In this document: in pieces, positions 7,958 to 15,825 of the stretch
Position numbering within the stretch: position 1 is the first letter of the stretch
Layout of the letters: every line of letters begins with the position of its first letter
Program-made: the position numbers and the translations under genes
The notes under the pieces: model-generated
The model's input: the letters and a program-made list of their open reading frames with translations, nothing else
Databases searched by the model: none
Told to the model about the DNA's origin: nothing
NCBI RefSeq assembly: GCF_000420725.1
Contig: NZ_ATVM01000006.1
Location: 1 to 64,000 of the forward strand
DNA length: 64,000 nt
DNA from: Marinococcus halotolerans DSM 16375
GTDB lineage: Bacteria; Bacillota; Bacilli; Bacillales; Marinococcaceae
Direction of reading: 5' to 3'

Positions 7958-8968
7958 ATGAAGTACCCTGAAGCTCTAAAAAAGGGAGATACAATTTATG
8001 TAACAGCACCATCGAGCGGAGTACCTGCATCTTTACACGGGGTGCTTCAGCAGGCGGTGGAAAAAGTACAAACGAGAGGGTTTCACGTCCGGGTGGGAGA
8101 AACGGCCTGGAGGCAGCAAAAGGCAGCGAGTGCCGATCGTTTTCAAAGAGCCGAGGAACTGATGATGGCACTGGCAGACCCTGAAGTTCAAGTAGTGATG
8201 CCTCCGTGGGGCGGAGAAAGAATCGTAGATATTCTTCCGCTTTTGGAATGGGAATGGCTGCGTGAGCTGCCGCCCACCTGGATTCTTGGCTATTCTGATA
8301 CGAGCACACTCGCCTTTGCCTACACGATGATGACCGGAGCGGCTTCAGCTCATGGCACGAATCTTTTTGATCTTGCCGCGCCGATCTGGGACGACGTGAC
8401 AAAAAAATGGGAGCGGGCTTTAAAGACTCCGCAGGGCGAAGCCATTTACCAGCACTCAAGCTCCTATTACCAGTCGTCCTGGGAGAAGGCGTTTGAGAAG
8501 CCCGGTTCAGGGTTTGTACTTGATACGCGAACGTCCTGGAAGCACCTTGAAGGCGCGAATACGGATGAATTGAGCGGTCGTCTGCTCGGTGGGTGTCTGA
8601 ATACGCTGCCGCGTCTTGTCGGCACCCCTCTCGATCGGGTACAGGAATGGCGTTCGGAAAAGGTCATTTGGTACCTGGAATCCACAGGCATGGATGCTGT
8701 AGAGATCCACCGCTCCCTGTGGCAGCTGCAGCAGGCCGGCTGGCTGGATAATGCTGCCGGCTTACTTATAGGGCGGCCTGAGGGATACAATCATACAGAA
8801 GGTTTTACCATGGAGGACAGCCTGCAGGAATTGTTCGGCGGCCGCCTTCCTGTATGGTACGACGCTGATATTGGCCACATGCCTCCGCAGTGGACGTTTA
8901 TCAATGGGGCATTTGCCAACCTTCGTTTTGACCGCGGCCAGGCTGAGATGACAATGAGAAAATCATAG
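7958..8968 (+). CDS. S66-family peptidase (LD-carboxypeptidase/MccF-like)
   Basis: This protein of 336 residues matches peptidase family S66, which cleaves L,D bonds in murein tetrapeptides or, in MccF-type members, inactivates peptide-nucleotide antibiotics. Family motifs are DTIYVTAPSSG at the N-terminus, the nucleophile in GYSDTS (S113), LSGRLLGGCLNTL, WYLEST and a C-terminal GHMPPQW that should supply the catalytic histidine. The ATG at 7958 is chosen over upstream starts because AGGTGG lies just before it and the protein then begins with the family's usual N-terminus. A GNAT gene follows after 14 bp, so they probably form an operon. Confidence 0.8.
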   Translation: MKYPEALKKGDTIYVTAPSSGVPASLHGVLQQAVEKVQTRGFHVRVGETAWRQQKAASADRFQRAEELMMALADPEVQVVMPPWGGERIVDILPLLEWEWLRELPPTWILGYSDTSTLAFAYTMMTGAASAHGTNLFDLAAPIWDDVTKKWERALKTPQGEAIYQHSSSYYQSSWEKAFEKPGSGFVLDTRTSWKHLEGANTDELSGRLLGGCLNTLPRLVGTPLDRVQEWRSEKVIWYLESTGMDAVEIHRSLWQLQQAGWLDNAAGLLIGRPEGYNHTEGFTMEDSLQELFGGRLPVWYDADIGHMPPQWTFINGAFANLRFDRGQAEMTMRKS

Positions 8969-8982
8969 AAGGAGGGATCCTC

Positions 8983-9519
8983 GTGCAGCTGGAAAGCAGC
9001 CGCCTGCTTTTAAGACCATTTTCAGAAAAAGATATAAATGTGTTAGCGGAGCTTGCAAATAACTACCGTATTGCAAAAACAACCCTGGAGCTCCCGTATC
9101 CTTATACAGAAGAAGATGCATGGTGGTGGATTGGGCATCATCCAGGCTGGATTGAAGAAGGGTCCCGTTTTCCGTTTGCTGTCACTAAAAAGGATGAAGA
9201 CGAATTAATAGGAAACATTACGGTGCGCGTGCAGCCTGAACATCGGCGCGGCGAGCTTGGGTACTGGCTCGGAACGGACTACTGGGGCAACGGTTATATG
9301 AGTGAAGCAGCGGCGCTGGTAAGGGATTTCAGCTTCCACACATTGAAGGCGAACCGGTTGACGGCTCCTGTTATGAGTAAAAATCAGGCTTCGGCCGGGG
9401 TGTTAAAACGAATCGGGATGCGCTATGAAGGCACGCTGCGCCAGGACATCTGGAAATGGAGCAGCTACGAGGACGTAGACATGTACGGCATGACTGCAGA
9501 TGACTGGACGAATGCATAA
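8983..9519 (+). CDS. GNAT N-acetyltransferase (RimJ/RimL-like)
   Basis: This 178-residue protein opens QLESSRLLLRPFSEKDI, typical of RimJ/RimL-type acetyltransferases. It has the acetyl-CoA region GELGYWLGTDYWGNGYMSEA and the C-terminal SAGVLKRIGMRYEGTLRQDI. The substrate is unknown. It starts at GTG with AAGGAGGG 8-14 bases upstream. It lies 14 bp after the S66 peptidase; some MccE/MccF-type self-protection pairs also combine an acetyltransferase with an S66 peptidase, but nothing else here points to microcin resistance. Confidence 0.82.
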   Translation: MQLESSRLLLRPFSEKDINVLAELANNYRIAKTTLELPYPYTEEDAWWWIGHHPGWIEEGSRFPFAVTKKDEDELIGNITVRVQPEHRRGELGYWLGTDYWGNGYMSEAAALVRDFSFHTLKANRLTAPVMSKNQASAGVLKRIGMRYEGTLRQDIWKWSSYEDVDMYGMTADDWTNA

Positions 9520-9522
9520 AAT

Positions 9523-9547
9523 AAGCGCTGCCGTATTGGCAGCGCTT
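9523..9547. terminator. Bidirectional terminator
   Basis: AAGCGCTGCC (9523-9532) pairs perfectly with GGCAGCGCTT (9538-9547) over a 5-base loop between convergent genes. The T run is short. Confidence 0.6.
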
Positions 9548-9548
9548 C

Positions 9549-9911
9549 TCAGCTTTTTAACAGAAATACGTTGTCGTCTTCATCGCGAAAGCTGGCATAA
9601 GTAATGCCGTTCATCTCTGTTGGTTCTTCGTCAAAAACAATATTCTGAGCTTTCATCCACTGGTAGGAGGCGTGCACGTTGTCGCATTCAAAAACAATCG
9701 ACGGCTTCAGCTCCTGCCAGTTCAAAACGTATGACTTAGGATAGATGGCGAGCGCTGTTTCAGCCCCTGGAGCTGCGACCTCCAGCCGGTAGGCATTTGG
9801 CCCGAGGGGGTCTTCGCTCCGGACTTCAAATCCTATTTTTTCTGTCCAGAATTCTTTTGCTCGCTGCTGATCTTCTACATATACAGCCGTAGAGGCAATT
9901 TTTCCTATCAT
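9549..9911 (-). CDS. VOC (glyoxalase/bleomycin resistance) family protein
   Basis: This 120-residue single-domain protein has the vicinal oxygen chelate pattern, opening MIGKIASTAVYVEDQQRAKEFWTEK, with SIVFECDNVHASYQWMKAQ in the second repeat and ending with ASFRDEDDNVFLLKS. Members bind a metal and act on small molecules or sequester drugs; the ligand is not predictable. The start at 9911 is chosen because AAAGGAGAG lies 7 bases upstream. The longer GTG start at 9935 would put that site inside the gene. Confidence 0.82.
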   Translation of the reverse strand: MIGKIASTAVYVEDQQRAKEFWTEKIGFEVRSEDPLGPNAYRLEVAAPGAETALAIYPKSYVLNWQELKPSIVFECDNVHASYQWMKAQNIVFDEEPTEMNGITYASFRDEDDNVFLLKS

Positions 9912-10054
9912 TTTTATACTCTCCTTTAGACGCACTGTTTTATTATATCAACTGCACGCAAAATTCCAAGTGAAATTATTTTCCGCTCATTCTTTTGAAT
10001 TGGAGCCCTGCGGGGAATACATATAAAATATTCGAAAAAAGGAGACTGTATACT

Positions 10055-10672
10055 ATGCATGAACTGCATCCAGATGATCTGCCGGTAAAAGAAGTGTATA
10101 AGCTGCTCACAGGCTCGGTCGTCCCCCGTCCAATAGCCTTCGTTACTACAATGGCAGAAGATGAAACATTAAACGCAGCACCGTTCAGCTTTTTTAATGC
10201 GGTAAGCCCGGATCCGCCGGTATTAATGATATCCATTACGAGAAAAGACGGGAAACCAAAGGACAGTGCAAAAAATATTTTAGACCGCGAAGAATTGGTG
10301 GTACACATAAGCGATGAAGGTATTGTAGAGGATTTAAACATTACGGCGGCAACGCTTCCTCCGGAGGAAAATGAGCTGGAGCATACTGTCTTACATACGG
10401 TGCCGAGCAAAATAGTGGAGGTGCCGGGTATTGAGGAAGCAAATATCCGCTTTGAATGCCGGCTGCATAAGCACGTGCCGCTTCAAAATGCCGAAGGGAA
10501 AATTACTCAGGACGTCATATTAGCAGAAATTGTTTGTATTCACGTTTCAGAGGGCGTATATGATAGTGAACACAATTATATTCTGCCCGATAAGCTGAAG
10601 CCGGTCGCGCGTCTGGCGGGTAACGACTACTCCAAGCTTGGGGAATTATTTACGCTTGAACGACCGAAATAA
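10055..10672 (+). CDS. Flavin reductase family / FMN-binding split-barrel protein
   Basis: This 205-residue protein has the split-barrel pattern of flavin reductase-like proteins. KLLTGSVVPRPIAFVTT is followed by NAAPFSFFNAVSPDPPVLMISI, which forms the FMN-binding site, and then KDSAKNIL and VVHISDEG. Such proteins bind FMN and reduce it or use it on small substrates. AAAGGAG is 10 bases before the ATG. The next gene, convergent on the other strand, is a luciferase-like flavin monooxygenase, so a shared flavin chemistry is possible but unproven. Confidence 0.82.
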   Translation: MHELHPDDLPVKEVYKLLTGSVVPRPIAFVTTMAEDETLNAAPFSFFNAVSPDPPVLMISITRKDGKPKDSAKNILDREELVVHISDEGIVEDLNITAATLPPEENELEHTVLHTVPSKIVEVPGIEEANIRFECRLHKHVPLQNAEGKITQDVILAEIVCIHVSEGVYDSEHNYILPDKLKPVARLAGNDYSKLGELFTLERPK

Positions 10673-10673
10673 A

Positions 10674-10719
10674 AAGGACCGCGCCTGTTGCTTGAAGCAA
10701 ACAGACGCGGTCTTTTTTA
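10674..10719. terminator. Bidirectional terminator
   Basis: A long imperfect stem has outer arms AAAGGACCGCG and CGCGGTCTTTTTT and an inner GTTGCTT pairing with AAGCAAAC. It lies between convergent genes. Confidence 0.75.
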
Positions 10720-11751
10720 TTAGATAGAGGCTGCAGTGGCGGTTGATTGATTTTGTACTTCTTTAATAAGCTCATAGGAACGAAGGCGTTTGGCCTGATC
10801 GTACACACTGCCGCTGATCATGATTTCATGAACCGGAACGCTCGATGAAAAATCTTCAAGCTGCTGGCGTACGGATTCGGGGCCGCCCTGGATAGTACCG
10901 GCGTCCCAGCGTGCCATCATCGCTTTTTCCTGCGACGTCCAAAGCGCGTCCATATCTTCTACCGGCGGCTGTATTTTGCCCGGACGGTTGCGGATTAAGC
11001 TGAGAAACTGCTGTTTCATCGTCGTACCGAGGTAATCGGCTTCCTCGTCTGTTTCGCCGGCGATTACGTTGATGCCGGTCATAGCGTATGGCTCATCGAG
11101 CACTTCAGACGGCTGGAATGAATCCAGATACAGCTGCAGGGCTGCCTTCATATTCTCAGCCGCAAAGTGGCCGGCGAAGGCGTATGGAAGTCCGAGCTGT
11201 CCGGCGAGCTGGGCGCTGAATCCACTGGAGCCAAGCAGCCAGATAGGAATATCCAGACCTGCGCCCGGCACGGCTTTTACCTGCGGAGGGACGGCCATAT
11301 TGGCTGGGTCCTGAAAATATCTCTGCAGTTCTTCAAGGCGTGCTGGAAAGTCCTCGCCGCTGTTTACATGACGGCGAAGAGCTGCCGCTGTTGTTTGATC
11401 GGTGCCTGGCGCCCGGCCGAGTCCTAAATCAATGCGTCCCGGATACATGCTTTCGAGTGTACCGAACTGTTCGGCAATTGCGAGCGGGGCGTGGTTGGGA
11501 AGCATAATACCGCCCGAACCCAGACGAATGTTCGACGTTCCTCCAGCCAGGTAGCTGAGTAGTACAGAAGTGGCCGAGCTTGCGATCCCTTCCATGTTAT
11601 GGTGCTCTGCGACCCATAAGCGGTTGTAGCCGAGTTTTTCGGCATGCTGAGTCAGCTCGAGGCTTTTTGTAAATGAATCCCCCGCTGTTTCCCCTTCGTT
11701 TACAGGGGATAAATTTAATACTGAAAGCGGCATATCTTTAAATGCTGGCAT
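10720..11751 (-). CDS. LLM-class flavin-dependent oxidoreductase
   Basis: This 343-residue protein matches the bacterial-luciferase-like monooxygenase family (YhbW/MsnO8 type). Typical stretches are LGYNRLWVAEHHNMEGIASSA, IRLGSGGIMLPNHAPLAIAEQF and PGRIDLGLGRAPGTD, which build the TIM barrel and the reduced-FMN pocket. These enzymes use FMNH2 supplied by a separate reductase. The start at 11751 follows AAAGGAGAG by 6 bases; the longer GTG start at 11775 would include that site. The substrate is unknown. Confidence 0.85.
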   Translation of the reverse strand: MPAFKDMPLSVLNLSPVNEGETAGDSFTKSLELTQHAEKLGYNRLWVAEHHNMEGIASSATSVLLSYLAGGTSNIRLGSGGIMLPNHAPLAIAEQFGTLESMYPGRIDLGLGRAPGTDQTTAAALRRHVNSGEDFPARLEELQRYFQDPANMAVPPQVKAVPGAGLDIPIWLLGSSGFSAQLAGQLGLPYAFAGHFAAENMKAALQLYLDSFQPSEVLDEPYAMTGINVIAGETDEEADYLGTTMKQQFLSLIRNRPGKIQPPVEDMDALWTSQEKAMMARWDAGTIQGGPESVRQQLEDFSSSVPVHEIMISGSVYDQAKRLRSYELIKEVQNQSTATAASI

Positions 11752-11934
11752 GAAAATCTCTCCTTTATATGACACGTCCTGCTGGTAATTGAGTCATAAA
11801 AAATTATACTCCTCCTGCGTACTGTTATTCAAAAAAGGTGCTCAATACTGAAAAATTCTCTAGTATAATAAAGGTGCCCTGTGGGCAAAAGCACGGGGGT
11901 CTGGGCTTTAAAGCCAGGGAAGGGACGGGAGTAT

Positions 11935-12954
11935 ATGAATATCGTTTTATCCGGGTTCGGGGCTGTCGGACAGGCAGCAGCCCGTGTATTAATGAATAAA
12001 GAAAAAGAATGGGAGCGCACGTACGGGGTGCATATAAAAATTACCGCTGTGCTCGACCGCAGCGGGGTCGTAGTGCATAGCGACGGGCTGGATCCCGAGC
12101 AGCTGCTTCAGACAAAAGCGGAAACCGGCGGTTTGGATGACGGATCGCTGCCGCCAAGGAATGTAGATCAGTTATGGGCGGACAGCCAGGCGGATATATT
12201 TATTGATGCAGCAGAAACAAATACATTAACCGGGGGCTCGGGACTGCCGCTCATGCAGTCGGCGTTAAAGCACGGGGTGGACGTCGTCTGTGTCAGCAAG
12301 GGAGCGCTTGCCTATGCCTGGGATGAGATGCACGAGCTTGCTGAGGCGTCCGGGAGATCAATAAAATACAGCGGTGCGGCTGCTGCTGCCCTTCCGACTG
12401 TGGACACAGCTCTGTACAGCTTGGCAGGGGCGGAAATACATACAATCGAAGGACTGCTGAACGGAACAAGCAACATGATTGCGACAAGGGTCGCCGCTGA
12501 AAATATTGCGCTGCAGGAGGCGTGGGAAACAGCAAAAAAAGAAGGAAAAGCCGAGGCAGACCCTTCTGAGGATATTGGGGGAAAAGATACGGCGCTGAAA
12601 ATGTATTTTCTTACAAAAGCCTGCCTCACGACAGAAGTAAACTGGAAGAGTATTACGATACGCGGGCTGGACGAGCTTTCCGATGCTGAATGGAGGCAGG
12701 CAGAACAAGGGAAAACAAAGTGGAAGCTGGTCGGACACGCACACAAAACGGCGCAGGGCACAGCGGTCTCTGTCGAGCCCAGGCTTCTCACGGCAGAGCA
12801 TCCTTTCTTCCACGTTGATGGGGCCGAGAAAGCAGTGCTTTTTTCTACAGACACGATGGGAAACGTTCTCGTTTCCGGTGGAGCGTCATCGCCTACGGGG
12901 GCAGCCGCCGCGGTCTGGAAAGATGTCATTCACCTTGCGCGTGAAAGAGCCTGA
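11935..12954 (+). CDS. Short homoserine-dehydrogenase-family protein
   Basis: This 339-residue protein has the NAD(P)-binding GFGAVGQ at 7-13 and the homoserine dehydrogenase signatures VVCVSKGALA, EGLLNGTSNMIAT and ADPSEDIGGKDTALK. The last includes the catalytic aspartate/lysine region. It lacks the C-terminal ACT domain of the usual Bacillus Hom (about 430 residues), so it should not be feedback-controlled by threonine in the usual way. It may make homoserine, or act on another semialdehyde. The ATG at 11935 gives the family N-terminus. A longer GTG start at 11881 would turn a GC-rich hairpin-forming leader into an unlikely N-terminus. A TATAAT-like -10 lies at about 11863, without a clear -35. 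Confidence 0.8.
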   Translation: MNIVLSGFGAVGQAAARVLMNKEKEWERTYGVHIKITAVLDRSGVVVHSDGLDPEQLLQTKAETGGLDDGSLPPRNVDQLWADSQADIFIDAAETNTLTGGSGLPLMQSALKHGVDVVCVSKGALAYAWDEMHELAEASGRSIKYSGAAAAALPTVDTALYSLAGAEIHTIEGLLNGTSNMIATRVAAENIALQEAWETAKKEGKAEADPSEDIGGKDTALKMYFLTKACLTTEVNWKSITIRGLDELSDAEWRQAEQGKTKWKLVGHAHKTAQGTAVSVEPRLLTAEHPFFHVDGAEKAVLFSTDTMGNVLVSGGASSPTGAAAAVWKDVIHLARERA

Positions 12955-12970
12955 GAAAAGGCTCTTTTTT
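12944..12970 (+). terminator. Intrinsic terminator overlapping the end of the homoserine dehydrogenase gene
   Basis: AAAGAGCCT (12944-12952) pairs with AGGCTCTTT (12959-12967), followed by T residues. The left arm is coding. Confidence 0.8.
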
Positions 12971-13086
12971 ACGCGCAAATGGCTGAAAAGTCCTGTGTAA
13001 GTAATAGGAGGAATATCGTTCCTGAATTGAGAAATAATTTCTTTAAATAATAAGACTCATCCCTGGATAAATTATATGATAAAAAA

Positions 13087-13100
13087 TGTAAGCGATTACA
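13087..13100 (+). promoter_or_regulatory. cre site (CcpA operator) upstream of the PL11-like gene
   Basis: TGTAAGCGATTACA matches the Bacillus cre consensus TGWNANCGNTNWCA at every defined position. It lies 19 bp before the start codon and just after a TATGAT at 13075-13080 that could be a -10 box. CcpA binding here would repress the gene when preferred sugars are present. Confidence 0.75.
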
Positions 13101-13118
13101 ATTATACGGGGGGATTAG

Positions 13119-15608
13119 ATGAAGTTTCGCGTATTAGGACTTGCAGCGGTCACTGCCTGCGCTGCAGCCTTTGCAGGTGGAGAAACAGTCTCTGCAAAGG
13201 GCGCAGAGGAAGCTCAAAGCACAGACCGGGGATTGATTGCCCATGAAACAGAAGAAGGAGTATTTTTAAGCTGGAGACTATTTCAGGAAGAAGCCACAGC
13301 TGCAGCTGAAAATGGCCTGGAGGGCGAGAATTTCATTGTTTACCGCGACGGTGAAAAGATTGCAGAAGTGAAGAACAGCACTAATTTTGTTGATGAACAA
13401 GGAAACAGTGATGCTGAATATAGTGTGAAAGCAGAAACTGCAGATGAAAAAAGCGAAGCGGTCGTCCCTGAAAATGAAAAATACTATGAACTTCCGCTGC
13501 AAAAACCGGCAGGCGGAACAACCCCGGCCGGAGAGGATTATGAATACACAGCTAATGATATGGCCGTAGCTGACATGAACAATGACGGAAAAAATGAATA
13601 CGTGGTCCAGTGGGATCCTACCAATTCTAAAGACGTGTCACAGAACGGTTATACGGGAAATACCTACATTGATGTATATACCATGGAAGGGAAGCTGCTT
13701 TACCGTGTGGATTTGGGGAAAAATATCCGCTCAGGGGCCCACTATACACAGTTTTTAGCGTACGACTTTGATGAAAATGGCCAGGCAGAGCTGATGATGA
13801 AAACAGCACCTGGAACTAAGGTGCTGCAGTACGATGAAGATGGAAAGCAGGTTTCGGAAGAATTTATTACTATGCCTGAAAAGGATAAAGAGGCCGGTTA
13901 TTCCCATGACGATGATTACCGGCTGAGCAGTGATAATTATTATGAACATGTGGTGGACATGTTTATGGAGTGGCCGGAGTATGAAGAAGTAAAAAGCGGC
14001 CAGTGGCCGGAAACACTTGAAAAAGCCTTCGGTATTGAGCAGCGGTACGATTATCCACTCGAACGTGAAGAAGCTGAAGAACTGGCAGACTATTTTATGG
14101 ATGAATATGCTCCGGACCGAAGTGACCGGAATAATTTGCGGGAATTTGAAGGCTTTATTGTAGACGGCCCTGAATACTTAACCGTATTTAATGGCAAAAC
14201 GGGAGAGGAAATGGATACCGTCGATTACGAGCCTGGGCGCGAGGATGACGGACTGCGCTGGGGAGACTATGCGATGGAGCGTATTGAACCGGGAAACCGG
14301 GTGGACCGCTTTCTGGCAGCTCCGGCTTATTTGGAAGAGGATAAGCCTTATGCAGTGTTTGCAAGAGGTTATTACACACGGGCTGGCATCACCGCTTATG
14401 AATGGAACGGAAGCTCTTTAACGAAGCACTGGGAAGCAGACAGCGGCTTTACGCCGATGGATAACCCATTTAATGCGTCTCCACACGGTACGGACGGCAC
14501 TGATGAAGAAATGGGTACTTTAGCGGGACAGGGCAACCATTCACTCAGCACTGCCGATGTTGACGGTGATGGCAGCCAGGAAATCATTTACGGGGGAGCA
14601 ACCGTAGACAATGATGGTTCATTGTTGTACAGCTCTTCCGCCGAGCTTCCGGAGGGAAGTGCAGATCCGGGCACAGAAGCTAAGCTTGGTCACGGGGATG
14701 CAATGCACGTGGCAGATATCGATCCGGAACGTGACGGTCTTGAAATCTTTTCCGTGTTTGAAGGGGCAGCGAATGCTCCTTACGGCTATGCGCTGCGCGC
14801 GGCAGAAAACGGAGAAGTGCTTTACGGAGAATATACCGGTGAAGACACCGGCCGTGGAATGATTGGAGATATAGTTCCTGATTCCCCAGGAATGGAAACG
14901 TGGGCCACGGACCTCCGAGCTGCGGATGGTGAAGTATTGGATGACGAGATCCCTGGTACAAATATGAATATCAAATGGGCAGGTGACGGCACCACACAGA
15001 TCATTGAAGGATCCGGAGAAGAGGCGCCAAGTATTGTAGATGGAAACGGGGAAACGGTGCTGGAAGCGGAAGGTACAAGAACTAATAACGGCACGAAAGG
15101 GAACCCGGGACTGGTGGCAGATGTCTATGGGGACTGGCGTGAAGAAATGCTTGTACGAACAGAGGACAGCTCGGCGGTGCGTATTTATACCAACACGAGC
15201 CTAACGGAGACGAAAATGTACAGTCTGATGGAGGACGCGCAGTACCGTACCGGCATCGCCTGGCAGAACACGGCCTACAATCAGCCGGCTTATCCAAGCT
15301 TTTATTTCGGCTCGGATATGGACTGGGAGCAGGTCCCACTAACTGAGAGCAGTTCTGTTTCATATGAAAGTCTGGAGAAATCGCTGTCGCAGTATATAGA
15401 AAATGAACAAGTAGAACGGCCGGCGGATAAGCAGCTATCAAATACATTGAAGCAGGCTGTCCGTCATCAGGAAAAGGGCAGGGAAGACAGAGCAGTGGAT
15501 TTTCTTGAAAAATTTAAACAGCAGCTCAGTAAACAAGAGAACCATTTGTCCGACGAAGCAGCGGAAGATCTCACTGAGCAGGCAGAAACCCTTTTAGGGG
15601 AAAAGTAA
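13119..15608 (+). CDS. Secreted rhamnogalacturonan-lyase-like protein (PL11 type) with C-terminal FIMAH domain
   Basis: This 829-residue protein has a signal peptide (about 1-26). A fibronectin-like domain follows (about 40-115, with FIVYRDGEKIAEVKNSTNFVD), then a long beta-propeller with calcium-binding-type repeats such as ADMNNDGKNEY, YDFDENGQAEL and ADVDGDGSQEI. This is the plan of family 11 rhamnogalacturonan lyases such as YesW, which cleave the pectin backbone outside the cell. The last 80 or so residues (from about 748) form an amphipathic helical module like the FIMAH domain found at the ends of many secreted Firmicutes enzymes. The protein is very acidic. A cre site precedes it. The exact glycan is not certain. 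Confidence 0.85.
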   Translation: MKFRVLGLAAVTACAAAFAGGETVSAKGAEEAQSTDRGLIAHETEEGVFLSWRLFQEEATAAAENGLEGENFIVYRDGEKIAEVKNSTNFVDEQGNSDAEYSVKAETADEKSEAVVPENEKYYELPLQKPAGGTTPAGEDYEYTANDMAVADMNNDGKNEYVVQWDPTNSKDVSQNGYTGNTYIDVYTMEGKLLYRVDLGKNIRSGAHYTQFLAYDFDENGQAELMMKTAPGTKVLQYDEDGKQVSEEFITMPEKDKEAGYSHDDDYRLSSDNYYEHVVDMFMEWPEYEEVKSGQWPETLEKAFGIEQRYDYPLEREEAEELADYFMDEYAPDRSDRNNLREFEGFIVDGPEYLTVFNGKTGEEMDTVDYEPGREDDGLRWGDYAMERIEPGNRVDRFLAAPAYLEEDKPYAVFARGYYTRAGITAYEWNGSSLTKHWEADSGFTPMDNPFNASPHGTDGTDEEMGTLAGQGNHSLSTADVDGDGSQEIIYGGATVDNDGSLLYSSSAELPEGSADPGTEAKLGHGDAMHVADIDPERDGLEIFSVFEGAANAPYGYALRAAENGEVLYGEYTGEDTGRGMIGDIVPDSPGMETWATDLRAADGEVLDDEIPGTNMNIKWAGDGTTQIIEGSGEEAPSIVDGNGETVLEAEGTRTNNGTKGNPGLVADVYGDWREEMLVRTEDSSAVRIYTNTSLTETKMYSLMEDAQYRTGIAWQNTAYNQPAYPSFYFGSDMDWEQVPLTESSSVSYESLEKSLSQYIENEQVERPADKQLSNTLKQAVRHQEKGREDRAVDFLEKFKQQLSKQENHLSDEAAEDLTEQAETLLGEK

Positions 15609-15638
15609 GCAGAAGTTATTCAGCCAAGAAAACGCACA

Positions 15639-15710
15639 AAACTCATAAGCAGCTTTGCGGCGCCGGGATATTATCCGGGGAGCACGCAAAGAGCTTATGA
15701 GTTTATTTTT
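15639..15710 (+). terminator. Complex terminator with nested hairpin
   Basis: AAACTCATAAGC (15639-15650) pairs with GCTTATGAGTTT (15693-15704). CTTTGCG pairs with CGCAAAG just inside it, and CCGG...CCGG forms a third inner hairpin. ATTTTT follows. This is longer than a normal terminator. Confidence 0.75.
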
Positions 15711-15825
15711 ATCCAAAAAAGGCATTTTCGACTAAAAGCATAAGGAGAGATGAAGAAAAAAAAGATGACAAACACAAAAAGAAATGGAAAAATGAAAGTG
15801 CATACACTAAAAAGGAGATGAAGAA

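Noticed and set aside
7857-8459. 200-residue minus-strand reading frame opposite the S66 peptidase gene
   Set aside because: It has no ribosome binding site or recognisable domain, and the plus strand carries a clear enzyme; it is a shadow frame.
7958-9519. MccF/MccE-type microcin C self-immunity pair
   Set aside because: An S66 peptidase next to a GNAT is suggestive, but both families are common and the S66 protein resembles general LD-carboxypeptidases as much as MccF. No toxin genes are nearby.
12312-12929. 205-residue minus-strand frame opposite the homoserine dehydrogenase gene
   Set aside because: It is Ser/Pro-rich shadow sequence fully opposite a gene with strong family motifs.
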